Numbered from the stretch's first letter, positions 1-8,079 are shown. The stretch is 8,079 nt of DNA from Aromatoleum sp. (GCA_010365205.1 JAAFGU010000104.1:1-8079); one strand, 5' to 3'. Numbers and translations: made by a program. The notes: generated from the letters alone by a model not told the origin.

Positions 1-641
1 ATCGAGCGAAACTCGACGCGGCGCTGGCGGGACTCGTCGCCGCCGGCCACGCAGCGAGCGCGGCCGCATTCGACGTCACCGACGAGGAAGCCGTGAACGC
101 CGGCGTCGCCGGCGTCGTCCGCGCGTACGGCGCGATCGATATCCTGATCAACAACGCAGGTGTCAATCAGCGCAAGCCTTTCGACGAGTACACGGCCGCG
201 GAATGGCGTGCGCTGCAGGCCGCCAATTTCGACGGCCCGTTCCTGGTGACCCGCGCAGTACTGCCGGCGATGAAGGCGCGCCGGCGCGGCAAGATCATCA
301 ACGTCTGCTCGCTCGCATCCGATCTCGGGCGGCCGAACATCGTGGCCTACGCCGCGAGCAAGGGCGGACTCAAGATGATGACGCGTGCGCTGGCCGTGGA
401 AGTCGCGCCGTTCAACGTCCAGGTCAACGGCATCTCGCCCGGGTTCTTCAAGACCGAGATGAACGCGCCGTTGATCGCGAATGCCGAGTTCTCCGCGTGG
501 GTCGGCAAGCGGACCCCCGCCGGCCGCTGGGGCGAACCGCCCGAGATCGCTGGGGCCGCCGTGTTCCTCGCGTCGGACGCCGCCAGCTACGTGACGGGGC
601 ATCTGCTGCAGGTCGATGGCGGGTTCGCAGCCGCCTACTGA
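1..641 (+). CDS. Gluconate 5-dehydrogenase-like short-chain dehydrogenase (5' end missing)
   Basis: This is the C-terminal part of a classical NAD(P)-dependent short-chain dehydrogenase/reductase. The frame is open from base 3 to the TGA at 639-641, so the gene runs off the left edge; the GTG at 93 is an internal codon, not a start. Missing is the N-terminal glycine-rich TGxxxGxG motif. Visible are the DVTD turn near 73-84, the NNAG motif (150-161), catalytic Ser (309-311), and the YxxxK pair with Tyr at 348-350 and Lys at 360-362. The stretches QVNGISPGFFKTEM and GRWGEPPEIAGAAVFLAS closely follow gluconate 5-dehydrogenase (IdnO/Ga5DH), which interconverts 5-keto-D-gluconate and D-gluconate in the cytoplasm. 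From memory of that family this is the best match; KduD-type enzymes are the nearest alternative. The exact substrate cannot be fixed from sequence. It lies 221 bp ahead of carA and appears to be a separate transcription unit. Confidence 0.88.
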   Translation, partial: RAKLDAALAGLVAAGHAASAAAFDVTDEEAVNAGVAGVVRAYGAIDILINNAGVNQRKPFDEYTAAEWRALQAANFDGPFLVTRAVLPAMKARRRGKIINVCSLASDLGRPNIVAYAASKGGLKMMTRALAVEVAPFNVQVNGISPGFFKTEMNAPLIANAEFSAWVGKRTPAGRWGEPPEIAGAAVFLASDAASYVTGHLLQVDGGFAAAY

Positions 642-658
642 CGCGCGGTGTCGATGCC

Positions 659-682
659 GCCCTCCGATTGAAGGAGGAGGGC
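659..682 (+). terminator. Hairpin after the dehydrogenase gene, overlapping the carA -35 region
   Basis: A 7-bp perfect stem, GCCCTCC (659-665) with GGAGGGC (676-682), closes a 10-nt loop. It sits 17 nt after the dehydrogenase stop codon and could end or process that transcript, but no T-run follows, so it is not a standard intrinsic terminator. The proposed carA -35 hexamer (668-673) falls in its loop. The hairpin is seen directly; a terminator role is inference. Confidence 0.3.
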
Positions 683-697
683 CGTTCAAGGTATAAT
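668..697 (+). promoter_or_regulatory. Sigma-70 promoter of the carA-carB-greA operon
   Basis: A perfect -10 box TATAAT (692-697) is preceded, after an 18-bp spacer, by TTGAAG (668-673), which matches four of six -35 consensus bases. Transcription would start near A705, giving a leader of about 158 nt before the carA ATG at 863. It is the only strong promoter-like sequence seen upstream of the operon. Expected control by pyrimidines and arginine is known for carAB operons in general; no ArgR or other operator could be identified here with confidence. Confidence 0.72.
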
Positions 698-712
698 TTC
701 GGCCATTCGCAG

Positions 713-734
713 CGGGGAAGGGTTGCCTTCCCCG
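713..734 (+). promoter_or_regulatory. carA leader hairpin followed by a short T-rich stretch
   Basis: A perfect 9-bp stem pairs CGGGGAAGG (713-721) with CCTTCCCCG (726-734) around a 4-nt loop (GTTG), and TTTCT follows at 735-739. If transcription starts near 705, this folds from about +9, very early in the leader. It could be an attenuator or pause site, or a hairpin stabilising the 5' end of the mRNA. The following T-run is too short and interrupted to call a confident terminator. The structure is seen; the regulatory role is inferred. Confidence 0.5.
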
Positions 735-738
735 TTTC

Positions 739-782
739 TACGTCCACCGTGTACGTCCACCGTGTACGTCCACCGCACGTCC
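739..782 (+). repeat. Tandem 13-bp repeat in the carA leader
   Basis: The unit TACGTCCACCGTG occurs exactly at 739-751 and 752-764. A third copy at 765-777 differs only in its last two bases (CA for TG), and a partial CGTCC follows at 778-782. The array lies between the leader hairpin and the carA start. A period of 13 is not a codon multiple, so it is not a coding repeat. It may be a slippage-prone array or a repeated binding site; nothing in it identifies a ligand. Confidence 0.85.
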
Positions 783-862
783 GGAACCCCGGCGCCGCCT
801 CAAACACCGCGACCGCGCCGCGGGCCGGCGCACCGCTGGGGCCATCCCCGATCGAGTCCGTG

Positions 863-2050
863 ATGAACGCGCCTCACGCCGTGTCCGCCGCGACCACCGC
901 GCTCTTTCCGCCGCTAACGCCCGCGATTCTCGCGCTGGCCGACGGCGCCGTCTTTCGCGGCCGTGCGATCGGCGCGAACGGCCATGCGGTCGGTGAAGTC
1001 GTTTTCAACACGGCGATGACGGGGTATCAGGAAATCCTCACCGATCCGTCGTATGCGGGCCAGATCGTCACGCTCACGTATCCGCACGTCGGCAACGTCG
1101 GGGTGAACCCCGAGGACGTCGAATCGCGGCGGCCGTTCGCCGCCGGACTCGTGATCCGCGACCTGCCGCGGGTCGCGTCGAATTTCCGTTCGACCGGCGA
1201 TCTTTCGTCGTATCTCGCCGCCAATGCCATCGTGGGCATCGCCGACATCGACACGCGCATGCTCACGCGGATGCTGCGCGAAAAGGGCGCGCAGAACGGT
1301 TGTCTATTCGCGGCGGCAGTGATTGGTGACAGCGAGGCGGCGGACGCCGTCGCGCGCGCGCGGGCGACGCCGTCGATGGCGGGCCTGGATCTGGCCAAGC
1401 TCGTCAGCTGTGCGGCACCCTACGAATGGAACGCGGGCACGTGGGCGCTCGGTCGCGGCTATGGCGAGCCGGCCGAGGCGCGTTTTCACGTCGTCGCCTA
1501 TGACTTCGGCGTCAAGCACAACATCCTGCGCATGCTCGCCGCGCGCGGGTGCCGGATCACCGTCGTTCCCGCGCAGACGCCGGCCGCGGCTGCGCTCGCG
1601 CTGAAACCGGACGGGGTCTTCCTGTCGAACGGTCCCGGCGACCCCGAGCCCTGCGACTACGCGATCCACGCGATCGCGTCGATCGTCGACGGCGGCACGC
1701 CGACGTTCGGCATCTGCCTCGGCCACCAGTTGCTCGGTCTCGCTTCCGGAGCGAAGACGCTCAAGATGAAATTCGGCCATCACGGCGCCAATCATCCGGT
1801 GCTCGACAAGGACACCGGACAGGTGCTGATCACGAGCCAGAACCACGGCTTCGCGGTCGACCCGTCGACGCTGCCGCCAACGGCGCGGGTGACGCACATT
1901 TCGCTGTTCGACGGCACGCTGCAGGGCATCGCCCGGACCGATCGCCCGGCGTTCAGCTTTCAGGGGCACCCCGAGGCGAGTCCCGGGCCGCACGACCTGG
2001 CGTACCTGTTCGACCGGTTCGTGAAATTGATGGAGAAGAATCATCGCTAA
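863..2050 (+). CDS. carA: Carbamoyl-phosphate synthase small (glutamine amidotransferase) subunit
   Basis: CarA hydrolyses glutamine and passes ammonia through a tunnel to CarB for carbamoyl phosphate synthesis, the shared entry to pyrimidines and arginine. The product is 395 residues, slightly longer than the usual ~380 because of about 20 extra N-terminal residues. The N-terminal CPSase small-chain domain spans roughly residues 25-155 (VVFNTAMTGYQEILTDPSY). A class I glutamine amidotransferase domain follows from about 205: the nucleophile Cys285 lies in GICLGHQ, and His369 and Glu371 lie in FQGHPEA, completing the triad. The ATG at 863 was chosen because it precedes the conserved region; a GTG at 860 is adjacent, and the frame stays open far upstream. 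Shine-Dalgarno complementarity is poor (only a CGAG at 853-856), so the start is less certain than the gene. First gene of the carA-carB-greA operon; its TAA directly abuts the palindromic repeat at 2051. Confidence 0.97.
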   Translation: MNAPHAVSAATTALFPPLTPAILALADGAVFRGRAIGANGHAVGEVVFNTAMTGYQEILTDPSYAGQIVTLTYPHVGNVGVNPEDVESRRPFAAGLVIRDLPRVASNFRSTGDLSSYLAANAIVGIADIDTRMLTRMLREKGAQNGCLFAAAVIGDSEAADAVARARATPSMAGLDLAKLVSCAAPYEWNAGTWALGRGYGEPAEARFHVVAYDFGVKHNILRMLAARGCRITVVPAQTPAAAALALKPDGVFLSNGPGDPEPCDYAIHAIASIVDGGTPTFGICLGHQLLGLASGAKTLKMKFGHHGANHPVLDKDTGQVLITSQNHGFAVDPSTLPPTARVTHISLFDGTLQGIARTDRPAFSFQGHPEASPGPHDLAYLFDRFVKLMEKNHR

Positions 2051-2163
2051 CCACGGAGCGCACGGAGTAAACGGAGCATGGCTCTCGCCGGTGCTCCGTT
2101 CGCGCCGCGCGCAGCCCGAATGCTCATCGGCGATTTCTTCCGTTTCCTCCGTGTACCCCGTGG
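2051..2163. repeat. Imperfect palindromic element (REP/MITE-like) filling the carA-carB spacer
   Basis: The 25-nt arm at 2051-2075 matches the reverse complement of 2139-2163 at 21 of 25 positions. The left arm carries ACGGAG three times at a 9-bp period (2053, 2062, 2071). Inside is a second coaxial stem, 2085-2093 with 2125-2133 (8 pairs plus one G-U). A competing local hairpin pairs AACGGAGCA (2070-2078) with TGCTCCGTT (2092-2100). The element begins at the first base after the carA stop and ends 15 nt before the carB start. No target-site duplication was found, and no ORF lies here, unlike the Pseudomonas aeruginosa carA-orf-carB-greA arrangement. Structure is seen; mobile origin is inferred. 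Confidence 0.75.
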
Positions 2164-2178
2164 CCGACTGACTCCGAC

Positions 2179-5409
<3,231 letters not shown>

Positions 5410-5410
5410 A

Positions 5411-5600
5411 GCAAAACCCCGGCACCACATCGAAACCGGCAACACGGGCAACAACGGCAGAGCGTCACTCGTCGCGCAAACGATGCTCGCACGCCGCATC
5501 CGGAAGGATGCCCGCGCGATCCGGATGCGCGGAACGGGATCCCGGACGCTCGCTTCGTCGTTGGTCCGTATGCAGTCTCGATGTGGTGATCGCATTTTTG
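5411..5600. repeat. ~190-bp nested imperfect palindrome (MITE-like) filling the carB-greA spacer
   Basis: Several inverted pairs share nearly one axis at about 5505.5: CAAAA (5412-5416) with TTTTG (5596-5600); CACCACATCGA (5423-5433) with TCGATGTGGTG (5578-5588), 11 of 11; and GAGCGTC (5460-5466) with GACGCTC (5545-5551). A perfect 9-bp pair, 5495-5503 with 5521-5529, lies near the centre (axis 5512, shifted by small indels). Sequence between the pairs also aligns partially arm to arm. GCATCC (5496-5501) can alternatively pair with GGATGC (5506-5511) around a GGAA tetraloop. A 10-bp palindrome, CGGGATCCCG, lies at 5535-5544. The element starts 1-2 nt after the carB stop and ends 13 nt before greA. 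No coding function is visible. Confidence 0.72.
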
Positions 5601-5613
5601 TACTGACGATCCG

Positions 5614-6093
5614 ATGACCAAATTTCCGATGACGGTTCACGGCGCCGCGCGCCTGAAGACCGAGCTCCACCGCCTGAAGACGGTCGACCGCCCTGCGGTG
5701 ATCATGGCGATCGCCGAGGCGCGTTCGCACGGAGACCTGTCCGAGAACGCCGACTACGATGCGGCGAAGGAGCGCCAGGGCTTCATCGAAGGCCGGATCG
5801 CCGAGATCGAGCACAAGCTCGCCGGCGCCCAGGTGATCGATCCGGTCGCCATCGACGACGACGAGGGCCGCGTCGTGTTCGGCGCGACGGTCGTCCTCAC
5901 CGACGCCGAGTCCGGCGACAACGTAACCTACCAGATCGTCGGCGACGACGAGGCCGACATCAAGCATGGCAAGGTATCCGTCAGCTCGCCCATTGCCCGG
6001 GCGCTGATCGGCAAGGCCGAGGGCGACACCGCCGAGGTAAGGGCCCCCGGGGGCGTGCGCGAGTACGAGATCCGGTCGGTACGATACCTGTAG
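5614..6093 (+). CDS. greA: Transcription elongation factor GreA
   Basis: GreA enters the secondary channel of RNA polymerase and stimulates cleavage of the transcript in backtracked complexes. The 159-residue product has the family length (~158). The N-terminal antiparallel coiled coil spans about residues 10-75 and ends at the tip motif GDLSENADYDAAKE, with Asp41 and Glu44 as the acidic residues that position the catalytic metal. The FKBP-like C-terminal domain runs from about 80 to 159 (FGATVVLTD; SSPIARALIGKAEGD). The ATG at 5614 gives the expected N-terminus; a second ATG at 5629 would remove five residues. Shine-Dalgarno complementarity is weak. Placement after carB matches the carA-(orf)-carB-greA operon known in Pseudomonas aeruginosa, so co-transcription is likely despite the 204-bp palindromic spacer. 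Confidence 0.98.
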   Translation: MTKFPMTVHGAARLKTELHRLKTVDRPAVIMAIAEARSHGDLSENADYDAAKERQGFIEGRIAEIEHKLAGAQVIDPVAIDDDEGRVVFGATVVLTDAESGDNVTYQIVGDDEADIKHGKVSVSSPIARALIGKAEGDTAEVRAPGGVREYEIRSVRYL

Positions 6094-6095
6094 CA

Positions 6096-6126
6096 GCCCG
6101 CGTCTGCCGCTGCGGATGGCGCGGGC
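6096..6126 (+). terminator. GC-rich hairpin after greA
   Basis: A 9-bp stem with one G-U pair joins 6096-6104 to 6118-6126, starting 3 nt after the greA stop. Its loop can form a small inner CCG/CGG hairpin. No T-tract follows, so this is at best a weak, Rho-dependent or processing site rather than a standard intrinsic terminator. It marks the probable end of the car-greA operon. Confidence 0.35.
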
Positions 6127-6151
6127 GCCCTGCGTGGTCAACGATTGACTT

Positions 6152-6159
6152 GAGGAGGA
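6152..6159 (+). promoter_or_regulatory. Strong ribosome binding site of the Bug-family receptor gene
   Basis: GAGGAGGA ends 5 nt before the ATG at 6165. It is the clearest Shine-Dalgarno in the window and fixes the start there rather than at the in-frame TTG at 6150, which overlaps the site itself. It contrasts with the poor sites before carA, carB and greA. Confidence 0.85.
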
Positions 6160-6164
6160 AAGCG

Positions 6165-7142
6165 ATGCGCACACGTTGGCCGGGGGTGCTGGCGGCGGGA
6201 TTTGCCGCCGTTGTTTTGACCGGAGCCGGCGCCGCGGATCCGGCGTATCCGGTGAGGCCGGTCAAAATCATGGTCGGCGCGTCCGCCGGCGGCGGCACCG
6301 ACATCATCGCCCGGATGCTGGCCGAGAAATTCTCCGACGCGCTGAAACAGCCGTTCGTGGTCGAAAACCGGCCCGGCGCATCGAATACCATCGCCGCGGA
6401 CCTCACCACCAAAGCGGCGCCGGACGGGCATACGCTGCTCGTCGCGACCAACACCGGACAGGCGATCGCGCCGCACCTCATCAAGCTCGGCTACGACCCG
6501 CTGAAGCAACTGCAGCCGGTCGGGCTCATCGTCGTGGTGCCGAATGTTCTGGTCGTCAGCGCCCTGGTCCCGGCCAACGACGTGAAGGAACTCGTGGCGC
6601 TGGCGAAGGCGAAGCCCGGAATGCTGAAGTATGCGTCGTCGGGCGTGGGCAGCACCCAGCACATCGCCGGCGAAGCGTTCGACCAGGCGGCCGGAATCAA
6701 GACGATCCACATCCCTTACAAGGGCAGCAGCCAGGCGCACGTCGACCTGATGTCCGGCGAGGTCGAGATGATGTTCGACACGACATCTTCGGCGATGCCG
6801 CAGATCAGGGCCGGCAAGTTTCGGCCCCTCGCGGTGACTTCGCCCCAGCGTTCTCCCGAACTTCCCGGCGTTCCCACGATCGCCGAGGCTGGCTATCCCG
6901 CCGCGGAGATGACGACGTGGTACGGATTGTTCGTCACGGCGGGCACTCCGAAGGCGGTGGTCGATCAGCTGCATACGGAACTGCAGCGAATCCTGAGGTT
7001 GCCCGACGTGCAGGCGCGCCTGAAGGGGCTCGGCGGCGAGCCGGGCAGCCTCAGCGTCGAGCAATTCACCGAAATGAATCGCGCCGAGTACGAGCGTTTC
7101 GGGAAGCTGATCAAGAGCGCGAACATCCGCACCGACGGCTGA
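6165..7142 (+). CDS. Bug/TctC-family tripartite tricarboxylate transporter substrate-binding protein
   Basis: This is a periplasmic solute receptor of the Bug (TctC) family, which binds carboxylate-type ligands and delivers them to TctAB membrane proteins. The 325-residue product begins with a signal peptide: positive MRTR, a hydrophobic stretch to about residue 20, and a probable cleavage after AGA near residue 23. The mature protein opens with the family signature YPVRPVKIMVGASAGGGTD (Gly42-44, Asp46), followed by VVENRPGASNTIAA (residues 65-78), PDGHTLL, HIPYKGSSQAHVDLMSG and VPTIAEAGYP, all typical. Length and motifs are intact. No tctA or tctB is present, which is usual for solitary Bug genes. 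The ligand cannot be predicted; the nearby acid-sugar genes make a hydroxylated carboxylate plausible. No clear own promoter was seen, so it may be read through from greA or use an unrecognised promoter. Confidence 0.95.
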   Translation: MRTRWPGVLAAGFAAVVLTGAGAADPAYPVRPVKIMVGASAGGGTDIIARMLAEKFSDALKQPFVVENRPGASNTIAADLTTKAAPDGHTLLVATNTGQAIAPHLIKLGYDPLKQLQPVGLIVVVPNVLVVSALVPANDVKELVALAKAKPGMLKYASSGVGSTQHIAGEAFDQAAGIKTIHIPYKGSSQAHVDLMSGEVEMMFDTTSSAMPQIRAGKFRPLAVTSPQRSPELPGVPTIAEAGYPAAEMTTWYGLFVTAGTPKAVVDQLHTELQRILRLPDVQARLKGLGGEPGSLSVEQFTEMNRAEYERFGKLIKSANIRTDG

Positions 7143-7173
7143 GCATCGTCACGCCGAGCCTTGCAGGCTCCGA

Positions 7174-7287
7174 TCAGGAGAACGCCGAAGCGGCGCCGCA
7201 GGTTTCGCGCAGTGCGGGCAGGTTGACGAAGGCGATGCCGGCGCCGACGAGCACGGCGGCGCCGAGAAATATCGCCGATGCCGGTTC
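7174..7287 (-). pseudogene. Possible C-terminal remnant of a DMT/EamA-family permease
   Basis: On the minus strand, 37 codons ending in TGA (7174-7176) read EPASAIFLGA followed by AVLVGAGIAFVNLPALR. This resembles the last two helices of EamA-type drug/metabolite transporters, where an 'EP..A..lG' helix and a 'Ga.lilaGi...n.p' helix are normally separated by about 15-20 residues that are missing here. No start codon with a ribosome binding site and no remaining permease domains are present upstream, as otnC occupies that DNA. It may be a decayed fragment with an internal deletion. Alternatively it is a chance hydrophobic frame in GC-rich DNA. Assignment is from pattern recognition only. Confidence 0.28.
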
Positions 7288-7305
7288 GGCTCGATCGTGA
7301 ACCGG
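7281..7305. terminator. Hairpin in the convergent spacer
   Basis: A perfect 7-bp stem, CCGGTTC (7281-7287) with GAACCGG (7299-7305), has an 11-nt loop. It lies between the convergent receptor and otnC genes, where a bidirectional terminator would be expected. No T-run is present on either strand, so function is uncertain. Confidence 0.3.
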
Positions 7306-7315
7306 ACGATGATGC

Positions 7316-7338
7316 ACTGAGGGGCCCGGCGCCTCAGT
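7316..7338. terminator. Hairpin overlapping the otnC stop codon
   Basis: A 7-bp perfect stem, ACTGAGG (7316-7322) with CCTCAGT (7332-7338), has a 9-nt GC-rich loop. It includes the otnC stop codon (7334-7336), so otnC transcripts would carry it at the end of the reading frame. With the hairpin at 7281-7305 it forms a pair that could end transcription without a U-tract; this is inference. Confidence 0.3.
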
Positions 7339-7966
7339 CGGGGAAGGCGGCGTCGATGTCGGCGATCTGACCGGGTGTGAGCAGCGACACCGGCCGGTCA
7401 CCCAGCATCAGTGCCAGTTTCGCCGTCTGCTCGAGCTCTTCTGCGCTGTCGACCGCGTCGTCGATCGACCTGCCCGAAACGACGGGCCCGTGATTGGCGA
7501 GCAGCACAGCCCGATGCTCAGCGGCCACGCGGCGCACCGCTTCGGCCAGCGCGCGGTCGCCGGGACGGTAATACGGGACCAGCGGCAGCGTGCCGACACG
7601 CATTACCTGATACGCGGTCAGCGGCGGCAGCACGTTTGCCGGATCGGCGTGCACCAGGCAGGAGATGGCGACCGCGCAGGTGCAGTGCAGATGGACGATC
7701 GCATTGGCGCCGGGACGCCTGGCGTACATCGCGAGATGCATGAACGCTTCCTTCGACGGTGGATCGCCGGACAGATGAACACCGTCCGGCGCGACCTTCG
7801 CGATCCGCGCCGGGTCGAGCCGACCGAGCGAACGGCCGGTCGGCGTCACCAGAATGCCGTCGTCGACGCGCGCGCTCAGATTGCCCGAGCTGCCGTGCGC
7901 GTAGCCGCGGTCGTACAGCGACTTGCCGCGCTCGACCATCACTTCGCGAAGCGCGTGTTCGTTCAT
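7334..7966 (-). CDS. otnC: 3-oxo-tetronate 4-phosphate decarboxylase (class II aldolase family)
   Basis: OtnC belongs to the class II aldolase/adducin family and decarboxylates 3-oxo-tetronate 4-phosphate to dihydroxyacetone phosphate, the last step of L-threonate/D-erythronate-type acid-sugar catabolism. The 210-residue protein is complete: the phosphate-binding region GSSGNLSAR (residues 25-33) and TPTGRSLG, Glu73 as the probable catalytic acid in SKEAFMHLAMY, and three metal-binding histidines, His92 and His94 in VHLHCTCAV and His159 in LLANHGPV. The ATG at 7966 was chosen because it gives the expected short N-terminus and overlaps the otnK stop as ATGA; a longer frame from 8065 would start inside otnK. 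The overlap and the substrate-kinase neighbour distinguish it from fuculose- or ribulose-phosphate class II aldolases, though that distinction rests on context. Confidence 0.9.
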   Translation of the reverse strand: MNEHALREVMVERGKSLYDRGYAHGSSGNLSARVDDGILVTPTGRSLGRLDPARIAKVAPDGVHLSGDPPSKEAFMHLAMYARRPGANAIVHLHCTCAVAISCLVHADPANVLPPLTAYQVMRVGTLPLVPYYRPGDRALAEAVRRVAAEHRAVLLANHGPVVSGRSIDDAVDSAEELEQTAKLALMLGDRPVSLLTPGQIADIDAAFPD

Positions 7967-8079
7967 ACTAGCGCCGCCGTCGCCTTGGCGAAGAAATCGG
8001 GACCGCCGAAATTGCCCGACTTGAGCGCGAGCCAGAACGGTTCGCCGCCGACGGCGCGCGTCCACGGCACGCCGGGATC
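7963..8079 (-). CDS. otnK: 3-oxo-tetronate 4-kinase (DUF1537 four-carbon acid-sugar kinase), C-terminal end
   Basis: The minus-strand frame entering from the right edge encodes 38 residues ending in TGA (7965-7963). It contains DPGVPWT, LALKSGNFGGPDFF and a final TAALV. The LALKSGNFG segment is characteristic of the C-terminal nucleotide-binding domain of DUF1537 acid-sugar kinases such as OtnK, which phosphorylate 3-oxo-tetronates on the 4-hydroxyl. The start and most of the protein lie outside the window. The stop overlaps the otnC ATG by the ATGA arrangement, so the two are translationally coupled and in one operon. The short fragment cannot separate OtnK from sister kinases (DtnK, LtnK), but the otnC partner favours OtnK. 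Confidence 0.85.
   Translation of the reverse strand, partial: DPGVPWTRAVGGEPFWLALKSGNFGGPDFFAKATAALV

Noticed and set aside
739..782. CRISPR-like array
   Set aside because: The repeats are directly adjacent 13-mers with no spacers, and no cas genes are nearby.
749..862. Upstream GTG start for carA at 749
   Set aside because: In frame, but it has no ribosome binding site, it would add the tandem-repeat sequence to CarA, and no conserved residues appear before 863.
705..862. Known riboswitch in the carA leader
   Set aside because: Apart from the single hairpin, no recognisable conserved riboswitch core was found; a covariance-model search would be needed to say more.
203..2050. A single 615-codon frame that runs through the dehydrogenase region into CarA, suggesting a fusion protein
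   Set aside because: The part before 863 is out of frame with the real dehydrogenase (1-641) and contains low-complexity Arg-rich sequence typical of a shadow frame. The promoter at 668-697 also lies inside it.
5561..5600. An internal greA promoter with TTGGTC at 5561 as -35
   Set aside because: No acceptable -10 hexamer lies 16-18 bp downstream; the T-rich stretch at 5595-5599 is part of the palindrome arm.
6145..6150. TTGACT as a -35 box for the receptor gene
   Set aside because: It overlaps the start of the ribosome binding site region, and no -10 box lies at a usable distance before the ATG at 6165.
7967..8065. Longer otnC start at 8065
   Set aside because: The added 33 residues are Arg-rich and out of frame with otnK, whose conserved C-terminus is read there in another frame; the ATGA overlap supports 7966.

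Overview
The window is GC-rich proteobacterial DNA, most likely from a betaproteobacterium of the Burkholderiales type. The reasons are the CarA, CarB and GreA sequence signatures, the strong GC bias at third codon positions, and a Bug/TctC-type periplasmic receptor, a family greatly expanded in that group. No lineage marker gene is present, so the assignment is an inference.

Layout. (1) Positions 1-641, + strand: the 3' part of a gluconate 5-dehydrogenase-like short-chain dehydrogenase; its N-terminus lies off the left edge. (2) Positions 642-862: a spacer with a good sigma-70 promoter (-10 TATAAT at 692-697), a 9-bp leader hairpin directly after the predicted start point, and three tandem copies of a 13-bp unit. 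(3) Positions 863-6093, + strand: carA, carB and greA, the carbamoyl-phosphate synthetase operon with its transcription-factor partner. Both spacers inside this operon (128 and 204 bp) are almost completely filled by imperfect palindromes that look like short mobile repeats (MITE or REP type). (4) Positions 6165-7142, + strand: a secreted Bug-family solute-binding protein. (5) Positions 7143-7333: a convergent spacer with hairpins and a possible remnant of a DMT/EamA permease. (6) Positions 7334-8079, - strand: otnC (complete) and the last 38 codons of otnK, overlapping as ATGA. These encode part of a four-carbon acid-sugar catabolic pathway.

How the genes fit together. CarA and CarB form the glutamine-dependent synthetase that feeds pyrimidine and arginine synthesis; GreA rescues backtracked RNA polymerase. 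This housekeeping operon is flanked on both sides by genes for sugar-acid use: the keto-gluconate reductase-like enzyme on the left, and the organic-acid receptor and OtnK/OtnC on the right. The flanks look like accessory catabolic DNA around a core operon.

I see no strong evidence for a wholly new biological system. The most unusual signals are the two spacer-filling palindromes, each starting within about 2 nt of a stop codon and ending 13-15 nt before the next start codon, and the structured, repeat-bearing carA leader.
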